Source of the DNA: DATKMG01 sp035541995
GTDB taxonomy: Bacteria > Acidobacteriota > Terriglobia > Versatilivoradales > Versatilivoraceae
Assembly (NCBI GenBank): GCA_035541995.1
Contig: DATKMG010000532.1
Location: 1-21,666, forward strand
DNA length: 21,666 bases
Reading direction: 5' to 3'
The notes under the pieces were generated by a model that saw nothing but the letters and a program-made list of their open reading frames with translations, ran no database searches and was not told the DNA's origin. Below are positions 15,171 through 21,666 of the stretch, piece after piece (within the stretch, counting starts at the first letter, position 1; each line of letters begins with the position of its first letter). A program made the position numbers and the translations under genes.

Positions 15171-15683
15171 CTATTTCTTAGGGGCAAAGATTACGAACAG
15201 GTGGTTCCCTTCCATCCTGGGATTCCCTTCAACCACCGCCAGTTCATTCAACTCTTCAATCAATCGGGAGAGCAGCTGCCTGCCAATCTCCTTGTGCGCC
15301 ATCTCCCGCCCTCGGAACATAACAGATGCTTTGGCTTTGTCTCCCTCTTCCAGGAACCGGACGATGTTGTTCTTCTTGAAATTGTAGTCGTGATCATCGG
15401 TCATGGGCCGGAACTTGACCTCTTTGACCTGGATCACTTTCTGATTCTTTTTTGCCTCGTGTGCCTTCTTGTTTTGTTGGTAAAGGTATTTGCCGTAATT
15501 CATGATCCGGCAAACTGGAGGCTGGGCACTTGGTGAAACCTCTACCAAATCCAAATCCTTTTCCAAGGCGATCTTCAAAGCATCAAATGGCGTCAGAATC
15601 CCTAATTGCTTCCCATCTTCGTCAATTACCCGGACTTCTTTAGTCCGGATGCGTTCATTGACTCGCACGTTTCTGTTGTTGAT
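15171..15683 (-). CDS. infC: Translation initiation factor IF-3 with AUC start codon
   Basis: 170 residues. IF-3 keeps the 30S subunit free and checks the start codon and initiator tRNA. The N domain has VNERIRTKEVRVIDEDGKQL, then MNYGKYLYQQNKKAHEAKKN forms the linker, and the C domain contains VKEVKFRPMTDDHDYNFKK. The earliest common start in frame is GTG 15668, but it lies 22 bases from the only Shine-Dalgarno, AGGAGG at 15691-15696. Five bases after AGGAGGTG, and in frame, comes ATC at 15683-15681, giving I(M)NNRNVRVNERIR, which matches the usual IF-3 N-terminus. Rare start codons (AUU, AUC, AUA) in infC are known and allow IF-3 to repress its own synthesis. It lies 93 bases after thrS. 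Confidence 0.92.
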   Translation of the reverse strand: MNNRNVRVNERIRTKEVRVIDEDGKQLGILTPFDALKIALEKDLDLVEVSPSAQPPVCRIMNYGKYLYQQNKKAHEAKKNQKVIQVKEVKFRPMTDDHDYNFKKNNIVRFLEEGDKAKASVMFRGREMAHKEIGRQLLSRLIEELNELAVVEGNPRMEGNHLFVIFAPKK

Positions 15684-15776
15684 ACAAACACCTCCTGGCT
15701 TATCAAGAAAGAAGAAGGCGATCTATTCAGTTCGCCCCCCATACCCAGATCGGTAGAAAGCCCCTGGCAAAGCAAT

Positions 15777-17702
15777 TCAGGGTTTGACGGCCCGGGTCAG
15801 CCTCAAATCCTGAATCAAATCCAAGAATTTTTCAAAGGAAAAAGTGCCCAAATCGCCGTCAAACCGATTGCGGACTGAAAGGCCACCCTGTTCTACTTCA
15901 CGGTCGCCTATGATGACCATGAAGGGAACTTTTTCCATTTGCGCCTTGCGGATCTTCACGTTCACTTTCTCATTGCGGACGTCTGACTTCACACGGAATC
16001 CAGCTTCAGTGAGTTGGGCCTCCAACTGAGTGACTCTTTCCAAATGCCGCTCGCTGATTGGCATCAGCAGGATTTGCACGGGAGCCAGCCAGAATGGAAA
16101 CGCACCGGCAAAGTGCTCGATGAGAATGCCAAAGAACCGCTCCATGGAGCCCAACAAGGCGCGGTGGACCATATAAGGCCGATGAGGTTTCCCGTCTTCG
16201 CCAATGTACGCCATGTCAAACCGTTCCGGTAGATTGAAGTCAAATTGGATGGTGGAGCATTGCCAGGAACGGCCAATGGCATCCTTGATCTTGACGTCAA
16301 TTTTGGGCCCGTAAAATGCCCCTCCCCCTTCGTCGAGGCTAAACGCCAAACCCTTGGCGTCCAGGGCTCTGCGCAAGGCTTCCGTCGCGCGGTCCCAGTC
16401 CTCTGCCGCACCCACATATTTCTCCGGCCGGGTGGAAAGGAAGATCTCAAATTCCAGAAAACCAAAACTCCTCAGGATCGATAGGGTGAATTCGATCACT
16501 CCCAGGATTTCTTCTTCAATCTTTGCAGGTTGACAGAAGATATGAGCATCATCCTGGGTAAACCCACGCACTCGGAATAACCCCTGCAACACCCCGGATC
16601 GTTCGTAGCGGTAGACTGTTCCCATCTCGGCCCAGCGAAAAGGCAGATCTCGATAGCTTCGCAACTCGTTCTTGTAGACCAGAATGTGGAACGGGCAATT
16701 CATCGGCTTAATCTGGTAGTCGACCTCATCGATCTGCATGGGTGCATACATGCTTTCCTTATAAAAATCGACGTGTCCACTGGTTCGCCATATATCCAAT
16801 TTGGCGATATGTGGCGTATAGAGAAAATTGTACCCACCCTTCAAGTGTTCGTTTCGCCAGAAGTCCTCCATTTCCTTGCGGATCAGCGCTCCTTTGGGAT
16901 GCCAGAATACGAGGCCCGGTCCGGCTTCTTCCTGGAGGCTGAATAGATCAAGTTCTCTACCAAGCCGGCGATGGTCCCGCTTCTTGGCTTCTTCCAATTG
17001 CTTTATGTAATCATCAAGTTCTTTTCGGGTGAAGAATGAAGTCCCGTAAATCCTCTGCATCTGCAGGTTCTTCTCGTCACCCTTCCAATAGGCCCCGGCC
17101 ACTGATAGAACTCTGATGGCCTTGATCCTTCCAGTCGAGGGAACATGGGGGCCCAGGCAGAAATCCGTGAGTTTTCCCAGCCTGTAGCATGAGAACTGCT
17201 CGCCCGCCTTTTCCTCAATGAGTTGACACTTCAATTCTTCACCCATGCTCCGAAACATTTCCAGGCCTTCCGCCTTCGACATCATGAAACGCTCGTAGGG
17301 CAAATCCTGTCCAATCAATTCGTGGATCTTTTTCTCAATCTTCACCAGGTCTTCCGAGGTAAAAGGCTCCTTCCGGTAAAAGTCATAGTAGAAGCCATTT
17401 TCAACGGACGGCCCAATGCCCAGTTGAGTTCCAGGGAACAGCTCGATCACGGCGAGGGCCATCAAGTGGGCGGAACTGTGCCGGTATACCTCCAAGGCCT
17501 CAGGATCTTTGTCGGTCAGAAACTTTAGCGTCGTGTCTTTTTCTATTTTTCTGGAGAGATCAACCAATTGTCCGTTGGCCTTGGCCACCAGAGCCGCATC
17601 CGCCAACCGCTTGCCAATCGAGTGAGCGACCTCTGCCGCAGTTACCCCGGCCTCGTAAGGTTTGTGCGTGGCATCAGGGAAGGTGATCGTTATTTGACTC
17701 AT
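15777..17702 (-). CDS. thrS: Threonyl-tRNA synthetase
   Basis: 641 residues, full length. It charges tRNA-Thr and edits misacylated Ser. The TGS domain spans 1-63, the editing domain has HSSAH (75-79) and FCLGPHVPSTG (C182), and the class II core has MNCPFHI with zinc ligand C336. Motif 2 region is FRWAEMGTVYRYERSGVLQG leading to FTQDDAHIFC (H387), and motif 3 is VHRALLGSMERFFG. The anticodon-binding domain covers about the last 110 residues. It is the first gene of the minus-strand block, with a good promoter about 55 bases upstream; no close Shine-Dalgarno is seen before the ATG. Confidence 0.98.
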   Translation of the reverse strand: MSQITITFPDATHKPYEAGVTAAEVAHSIGKRLADAALVAKANGQLVDLSRKIEKDTTLKFLTDKDPEALEVYRHSSAHLMALAVIELFPGTQLGIGPSVENGFYYDFYRKEPFTSEDLVKIEKKIHELIGQDLPYERFMMSKAEGLEMFRSMGEELKCQLIEEKAGEQFSCYRLGKLTDFCLGPHVPSTGRIKAIRVLSVAGAYWKGDEKNLQMQRIYGTSFFTRKELDDYIKQLEEAKKRDHRRLGRELDLFSLQEEAGPGLVFWHPKGALIRKEMEDFWRNEHLKGGYNFLYTPHIAKLDIWRTSGHVDFYKESMYAPMQIDEVDYQIKPMNCPFHILVYKNELRSYRDLPFRWAEMGTVYRYERSGVLQGLFRVRGFTQDDAHIFCQPAKIEEEILGVIEFTLSILRSFGFLEFEIFLSTRPEKYVGAAEDWDRATEALRRALDAKGLAFSLDEGGGAFYGPKIDVKIKDAIGRSWQCSTIQFDFNLPERFDMAYIGEDGKPHRPYMVHRALLGSMERFFGILIEHFAGAFPFWLAPVQILLMPISERHLERVTQLEAQLTEAGFRVKSDVRNEKVNVKIRKAQMEKVPFMVIIGDREVEQGGLSVRNRFDGDLGTFSFEKFLDLIQDLRLTRAVKP

Positions 17703-17763
17703 AAAGGACTGCAGGCCTTCCTCTCCAGGAATGCAGACCGGAAAAGGTCAAAATAAAACTCAT

Positions 17764-17792
17764 AGTTTAGCTGATATCTATCAACCGGTCAA
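17764..17792 (-). promoter_or_regulatory. Sigma-70-like promoter of thrS
   Basis: On the minus strand TTGACC (17792-17787) and TAAACT (17769-17764) stand exactly 17 bases apart, giving a start near 17757 and a leader of about 55 bases before thrS. It is oriented away from the divergent desulfurase promoter. Confidence 0.55.
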
Positions 17793-17800
17793 CCACTTTC

Positions 17801-17832
17801 GGGTTTGAGAAACCCTCGAAGTTCGATATACT
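17801..17832 (+). promoter_or_regulatory. Candidate promoter of the desulfurase gene with overlapping palindrome
   Basis: TTGAGA (17805-17810) and TATACT (17827-17832) are 16 bases apart. GGGTTT-GAG-AAACCC (17801-17815) is a perfect palindrome that overlaps the -35 box and could be an operator. If this promoter is used, transcription begins only a few bases before ATG 17843, leaving the GGAG at 17833-17836 outside the message or at its very end. Confidence 0.4.
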
Positions 17833-17842
17833 GGAGAAAATC

Positions 17843-18997
17843 ATGGACAGAATCTACCTCGATAACAATGCTACGACTCGAGTCGCGGGAGAAGTTCTGC
17901 AGGCCATGATGCCGTTTTATACCGATTCTTATGGGAATGCCTCCAGTATCCATTGGTTCGGACAGGGGGCCAAGGAAGCGATTGATGGCGCCCGGCTGCA
18001 AGTCGGAAAAATGCTGAGGGCCGAACCCAATGAGATCATCTTCACCAGCGGCGGCACAGAAAGCGACAATTTGGCAATTCGGGGGATTGTGGAGGCCAGT
18101 TCGGCACGAGAAAAACACATCATCACTTCTCAAATTGAACATCATGCTGTCTTGCACACCTGCGAGGCGCTGCAACAACAGGGAGTAAGCGTGACTTATG
18201 TGCCGGTCGATTCCGGGGGGCAGGTAGATCCGGATGCTGTGAAGAAGGCCATTTTGCCCAGCACGATTTTGATTTCCATCATGCACGCCAATAACGAAGT
18301 GGGGACTATTCAGCCTATTCGGGAGATTGGAGAAATCGCCCAAGAACATGATATTTACTTTCACACAGACGCCGTCCAAGCGGCAGCCAAGCTTCCCCTT
18401 GATGTAAATGAATTCGGTGCTGACATGCTTTCCATCGCCGGCCACAAGTTCCATAGCCCGAAGGGGATCGGTGCTCTGTATGTGCGCAAAGGAACCCGGA
18501 TTCGACCCCTATTTTATGGAGGGGGTCATGAACGAAACCGCCGTGCCGGAACTGAGAATGTCGCTCAAATAGTCGGGCTAGGGAAAGCCGCTGAGCTGGC
18601 CGTCTCTGGCCTGGAGCGTCGTTCTCTCGAAATCGCAGAACTACGGGATTACTTTGAAAGTCAGGTGCGGCAAAGTATTCCAGAGACTCATCTGAACGGC
18701 GCAGCCAATGGCAGGCTCTGTAACACTAGTAACCTCCGCTTCCAGCAGGTGGAGTCTGAAGGAATGGTCATCAATCTCGATCTGGCAGGAGTGGCTTGCT
18801 CGACGGGATCGGCTTGCTCCTCTGGTTCCATTGAGCCCTCTCATGTCTTGACGGCAATGGGATTGCCCACGTCGGAGGCCTTTGGATCTGTTCGATTCAG
18901 CCTGTCAAGGTATACTACCAGGGATGAGATCAACCAAGTCTTGGCGATACTCCCGGCCATCGTAGAGCGTCTGAGGAGAGTCACGGTTAAGGGGTAG
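17843..18997 (+). CDS. Cysteine desulfurase, NifS/IscS family
   Basis: 384 residues. This PLP enzyme converts cysteine to alanine and holds the sulfur as a persulfide for Fe-S clusters or tRNA thiolation. The start MDRIYLDNNATTRV is canonical. SGGTESDNLAI (69-79) contacts PLP, H100-H101 stack on it, the Schiff-base lysine is K202 in AGHKFHSPKGIG, and RRAGTENV (233-240) is conserved. The catalytic cysteine is C325 in STGSACSSGS. Its partner is probably the next gene, mnmA, as in many bacteria where a dedicated desulfurase lies beside the tRNA thiolase; no iscU or other cluster-assembly gene is nearby. GGAG precedes ATG by six bases. Confidence 0.95.
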   Translation: MDRIYLDNNATTRVAGEVLQAMMPFYTDSYGNASSIHWFGQGAKEAIDGARLQVGKMLRAEPNEIIFTSGGTESDNLAIRGIVEASSAREKHIITSQIEHHAVLHTCEALQQQGVSVTYVPVDSGGQVDPDAVKKAILPSTILISIMHANNEVGTIQPIREIGEIAQEHDIYFHTDAVQAAAKLPLDVNEFGADMLSIAGHKFHSPKGIGALYVRKGTRIRPLFYGGGHERNRRAGTENVAQIVGLGKAAELAVSGLERRSLEIAELRDYFESQVRQSIPETHLNGAANGRLCNTSNLRFQQVESEGMVINLDLAGVACSTGSACSSGSIEPSHVLTAMGLPTSEAFGSVRFSLSRYTTRDEINQVLAILPAIVERLRRVTVKG

Positions 18998-19171
18998 AGA
19001 TAAGGCGGAAGGATGAAGTCTGAAGGATGAATGATGAAAGGCGCAAGAATAAAGATTGTGGTCCACAATCCGATTGAGACTCTCTCATTTCACGATGCAA
19101 GTTTCAAGCTAATGTATTTCAGTTTTCTTATTCTTGCCACTCATCACTAACCACTGATCACTGTTTCCCTT
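18998..19171. repeat. Gap with inverted repeats between the desulfurase gene and mnmA
   Basis: GCAAGAATAA (19043-19052) and TTATTCTTGC (19128-19137) are perfect reverse complements, with weaker pairing continuing outward (TGATGAAAGG against CCACTCATCA). Inside stands GATTGTGG-T-CCACAATC (19054-19070), a perfect 17-base palindrome. The left part is a GAAGGATGAA-type low-complexity stretch and the right part a TCACTAACCACTGATCACTG-type stretch. No gene or clear promoter is seen, and mnmA has no recognisable Shine-Dalgarno. Confidence 0.5.
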
Positions 19172-20332
19172 ATGTCTGAGAAGATCGTCGTTGCCATGAG
19201 CGGTGGCGTAGATAGTTCTACCACGGCTGCCCTTCTGAAAGAAAAGGGCTACGAGGTGATCGGGCTATCCATGCAATTGTGGGACTATACGCGTCGGGAA
19301 TCCAGCGGCGATGAACTGCAAGAGATTCGAAAATCCGGTACCTGCTGCTCGATTGACGACATCTATGACGCTCGCCGAGTGGCTCGCTATCTAGATCTTC
19401 CTTTCTACGTTGTGAACTTCGAAGACGCGTTTGAGAAAGAGGTTGTATTTCCATTTGTCAGGGCCTATCTCGAAGGGGAGACTCCCATCCCCTGCGTGCG
19501 TTGCAACACGTTCATGAAATTCGATCACCTTCTAAAACGAGCATTTGAGATTGGCGCCAGCAAGCTCGCCACCGGTCACTACGCGCGGGTCAGTTTTAAT
19601 CAGGAGACAGGCCTTTTTGAACTCTTGAAGGGGCGCGACCCGGCCAAGGATCAGTCGTTCTTTTTGTTTGAAATGACCCAGGACCAATTGAGCAGGGTGA
19701 TTTTCCCTTTGGGAGAGTTTACTAAGACTGAGGTCCGCCTGATGGCCAGGAACTATGGCCTCGAGATTTTTGAAAAACCCGATAGCCAGGAAATCTGTTT
19801 CATTCCCAGTCAAAACTACAGTCGCTTTGTGGAAGATTATCTCAGGGAACACCCAGAAATTCAGTTGCATGACGAATCCAATTCGCTGGAAGGGCCTCTG
19901 CGGTCGGTACAACCGGGGGATATCGTCAATAAGAGAGGTGAAATCCTGGGCAGTCACGATGGTATCCATCACTATACGGTCGGGCAACGGAAGGGTATAG
20001 GAGTTGCCGCCGGGGAGCCTCTTTACGTTCTTGAAACCGACGCAGCCAACCGCCTTGTCGTCGTCGGGCGCGACGAGGACTTATTGAGAAAGGGCCTTCT
20101 AGCCCACAAGCTCAACTGGATTGCAGGAAAAGGACCATCAGGCCCCATTAGAGTGAAGGCCAGGATCCGGAACCGCCACGAGCCGGCGGGTGCTACGGTT
20201 TGCCCGGATGTAGCAGACTCGGCATATGTCGAATTCGAAACCCCTCAGCGCGCGGTCACGCCTGGACAAGCGGTGGTGTTCTATGACGAGGACAGGGTCG
20301 TCGGGGGCGGCTGGATCAAGGGAAGCCGGTAA
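19172..20332 (+). CDS. mnmA: tRNA-specific 2-thiouridylase MnmA
   Basis: 386 residues. MnmA adenylates and thiolates the wobble uridine (U34) of tRNA-Lys, -Glu and -Gln. The PP-loop SGGVDSS (10-16) follows MSEKIVVAM, which fixes the start in spite of the missing Shine-Dalgarno. The catalytic cysteines are C111 in PCVRCNTFMKFD and C209 in SQEICFIP. LATGHYAR (132-139) and GQRKGIGV (271-278) are further family motifs, and a C-terminal beta-barrel follows from about 285. A slightly longer insert (RRESSGDELQEIRKSGTCCS, 41-60) before the DD-x-x-DAR motif is common in several phyla. Sulfur is probably supplied by the preceding desulfurase. Confidence 0.97.
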   Translation: MSEKIVVAMSGGVDSSTTAALLKEKGYEVIGLSMQLWDYTRRESSGDELQEIRKSGTCCSIDDIYDARRVARYLDLPFYVVNFEDAFEKEVVFPFVRAYLEGETPIPCVRCNTFMKFDHLLKRAFEIGASKLATGHYARVSFNQETGLFELLKGRDPAKDQSFFLFEMTQDQLSRVIFPLGEFTKTEVRLMARNYGLEIFEKPDSQEICFIPSQNYSRFVEDYLREHPEIQLHDESNSLEGPLRSVQPGDIVNKRGEILGSHDGIHHYTVGQRKGIGVAAGEPLYVLETDAANRLVVVGRDEDLLRKGLLAHKLNWIAGKGPSGPIRVKARIRNRHEPAGATVCPDVADSAYVEFETPQRAVTPGQAVVFYDEDRVVGGGWIKGSR

Positions 20333-20443
20333 TGCCTGAAGGATCGAAAATCGAAGATGGAGGATCGTGGACATCGCAACGAAATCAGGGTATGGGTCGC
20401 AAAGATTGAATTGTAGCTACCTGGCAGAACCGCTTTATGAATC

Positions 20444-20473
20444 GACCTCAGCTTGTCATACCAAGCTGAAGTC
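20444..20473. repeat. Hairpin between mnmA and the deacetylase gene
   Basis: GACCTCAGCTTG (20444-20455) pairs with CAAGCTGAAGTC (20462-20473) at 11 of 12 positions around a 6-base loop. An outer 8-base inverted repeat AGATTGAA/TTCAATCT (20403-20410 and 20481-20488) encloses it. No T-run follows, so it is not a typical intrinsic terminator; it may be a REP-like element. Confidence 0.45.
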
Positions 20474-20507
20474 GGCGGTCTTCAATCTCATGAATTGACG
20501 GGGTAGC

Positions 20508-21542
20508 ATGCAGATGAAGACGGGAATCATCCTCGATGACATCTTTCTGGAACACGACCCTGGGCTCTTCCATCCTGAACGGCGGGAGCGTCTGGTTTCA
20601 ATCCAAGAAGGCCTTGCGACCTATGCAAATCGCGAGAAGCTGCGCAGACTGACATCCCGGAAGGCTTCTGAAGATGAATTACTTCTGGTGCATTCCTCTT
20701 CACACATCCGAAAGGTCAGCCAGACCTCCGGCCGGAGTTCGACCCGACTTGATCCCGATACATCGACGAGCGCTCACAGCTACGAGGCAGCCCTGCATGC
20801 CGCGGGCAGTCTGCCTGTCCTGATCGACGCACTATTTGAGAAGGAGATACAAAATGGGTTTGCTTTGGTTCGGCCTCCCGGTCATCATGCCGAACCGGAC
20901 CGCGCGATGGGTTTCTGTCTTTTCAATAATATTGCAATCGGTGCGGCGTATGCTCTGAAAAAACACGGCCTCGAGCGCGTGTTGGTGCTGGACTTCGACG
21001 TCCACCATGGAAACGGGACACAGCGGGCCTTTTACGACCGGAATGATGTGCTATTCATTTCGACCCACCAGTACCCCTTGTACCCTGGCACTGGAGATCT
21101 CTCCGAATTAGGCGACAAAGCGGGCCTAGGCTACACTCTCAATTTCCCGTTACCTGCCGGAACGGGTGATCCGACCTATAATTCAATTTACAAGCAGATC
21201 ATCTATCCCGTCAGCAAAGCCTTTGCACCACAGCTCGTGTTGGTCTCGGCCGGCTATGATGCCTATGTCAGTGACCCGCTGGCAGGCATGGCCATGACAC
21301 CAGAAGGTTTCGCCGGGTTGACACAGACAATTGTCCGCTTGGCCCATGAGACCTGCGCCGGGAAGTTGGTCTTCATTTTGGAAGGCGGGTACCACCTGGA
21401 TGGTTTGCGAAGCAGCACCTTGAGGACACTTGATTTTCTCAGTGGCCAGGAGCAGAGGGTCATGGAATGGCCTCCTACCCCTCAGTTTGAATCCATTCTC
21501 GATCGGACGCGTCAGACGTTTGGTCATTTCTGGAAATTCTGA
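20508..21542 (+). CDS. HDAC-like zinc deacetylase (class II / acetoin-utilisation type)
   Basis: 344 residues, usual length. The arginase-fold deacetylase motifs are all present: VRPPGHHAEP with H126-H127, GFCLFNN, LDFDVHHGNGT with zinc ligands D164 and H166, STHQYPLYPGTG, SAGYDAY with zinc ligand D251, and the catalytic tyrosine Y295 in EGGYH. Bacterial members deacetylate acetyl-lysine in proteins (AcuC), acetylpolyamines or other small amides; the substrate cannot be chosen here. The start may be ATG 20508 or ATG 20514 (MKTGIIL), the latter better placed relative to GGGG at 20501-20504. It stands apart from mnmA by 175 bases with a hairpin, so it is probably transcribed on its own. Confidence 0.93.
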   Translation: MQMKTGIILDDIFLEHDPGLFHPERRERLVSIQEGLATYANREKLRRLTSRKASEDELLLVHSSSHIRKVSQTSGRSSTRLDPDTSTSAHSYEAALHAAGSLPVLIDALFEKEIQNGFALVRPPGHHAEPDRAMGFCLFNNIAIGAAYALKKHGLERVLVLDFDVHHGNGTQRAFYDRNDVLFISTHQYPLYPGTGDLSELGDKAGLGYTLNFPLPAGTGDPTYNSIYKQIIYPVSKAFAPQLVLVSAGYDAYVSDPLAGMAMTPEGFAGLTQTIVRLAHETCAGKLVFILEGGYHLDGLRSSTLRTLDFLSGQEQRVMEWPPTPQFESILDRTRQTFGHFWKF

Positions 21543-21666
21543 ATTGCAAGAGGGGACATAAACCCTTACAATCCTTTTGGCACCATGGAAGAGCTGGTGG
21601 TCTTCCTTTGCGGCCTTGCCACCTCCCCCCAACAGTGTGCCACCTTCGGGAGTCATCTCACACTTC

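Noticed and set aside
17789..18454. 221-residue open frame on the minus strand opposite the cysteine desulfurase
   Set aside because: It is antisense to a fully conserved enzyme, shows no family motif and no ribosome site.
21183..21656. 157-residue minus-strand open frame running over the deacetylase end to the window edge
   Set aside because: Most of it is antisense to the conserved zinc-ligand region of the deacetylase. The bases beyond 21542 give no recognisable protein in any frame.

Overview
The window looks like chromosomal DNA of an uncultured Acidobacteriota-type bacterium. The clues are a PD40/TolB-like propeller C-terminus at the left edge, a decayed Ser/Thr-kinase N-terminus of the kind that occurs in many copies in that phylum, a short exported protein with a PFDFVVGQKTLPAGEY-type core, an ECF sigma factor of the large acidobacterial/planctomycete group, and many short intergenic palindromes. 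The phylum assignment is inference from gene style; no rRNA is present.

Left part (1-6050) is accessory. It holds the propeller end, a doublet of REP-like hairpins, the kinase relic, the exported protein (minus strand), and an orphan ECF sigma factor. Next comes a long hairpin followed at once by the first ~60 codons of a REP-associated tyrosine transposase (RAYT) that is broken at its HUH motif. Behind this scar lie a HAD phosphatase with differing base usage and an ANT(6)-type aminoglycoside adenylyltransferase. An exported esterase and a small membrane-anchored protein of unknown function close the region.

Middle part (6153-17702) is a minus-strand block of housekeeping genes, in transcription order thrS, infC, rpmI, rplT, [terminator/attenuator], pheS, pheT, a ZapB-like coiled coil, zapA, [6S RNA], rny, ymdB, ffh. 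It joins the classic thrS-infC-rpmI-rplT-pheST translation cluster to cell division, RNA turnover and protein targeting genes. infC appears to start at a non-canonical AUC codon, PheT lacks the usual N-terminal tRNA-binding OB domain, and a Rho-independent terminator preceded by a short Phe-containing reading frame sits where E. coli has the pheM attenuator.

Right part (17843-21542) is on the plus strand and divergent from thrS: a NifS/IscS-type cysteine desulfurase, mnmA (tRNA 2-thiouridylase, probably fed sulfur by that desulfurase), and a class II HDAC-like deacetylase. The gaps here and in the middle block carry long imperfect inverted repeats. The last ~120 bases contain no gene that I can support.

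I found no CRISPR array, tRNA, rRNA, intact transposase or clearly new multigene defence system. The most interesting items are regulatory (infC start, pheS leader, 6S RNA), the zapB-zapA pairing, and the RAYT/REP remnants with the neighbouring resistance-type gene.
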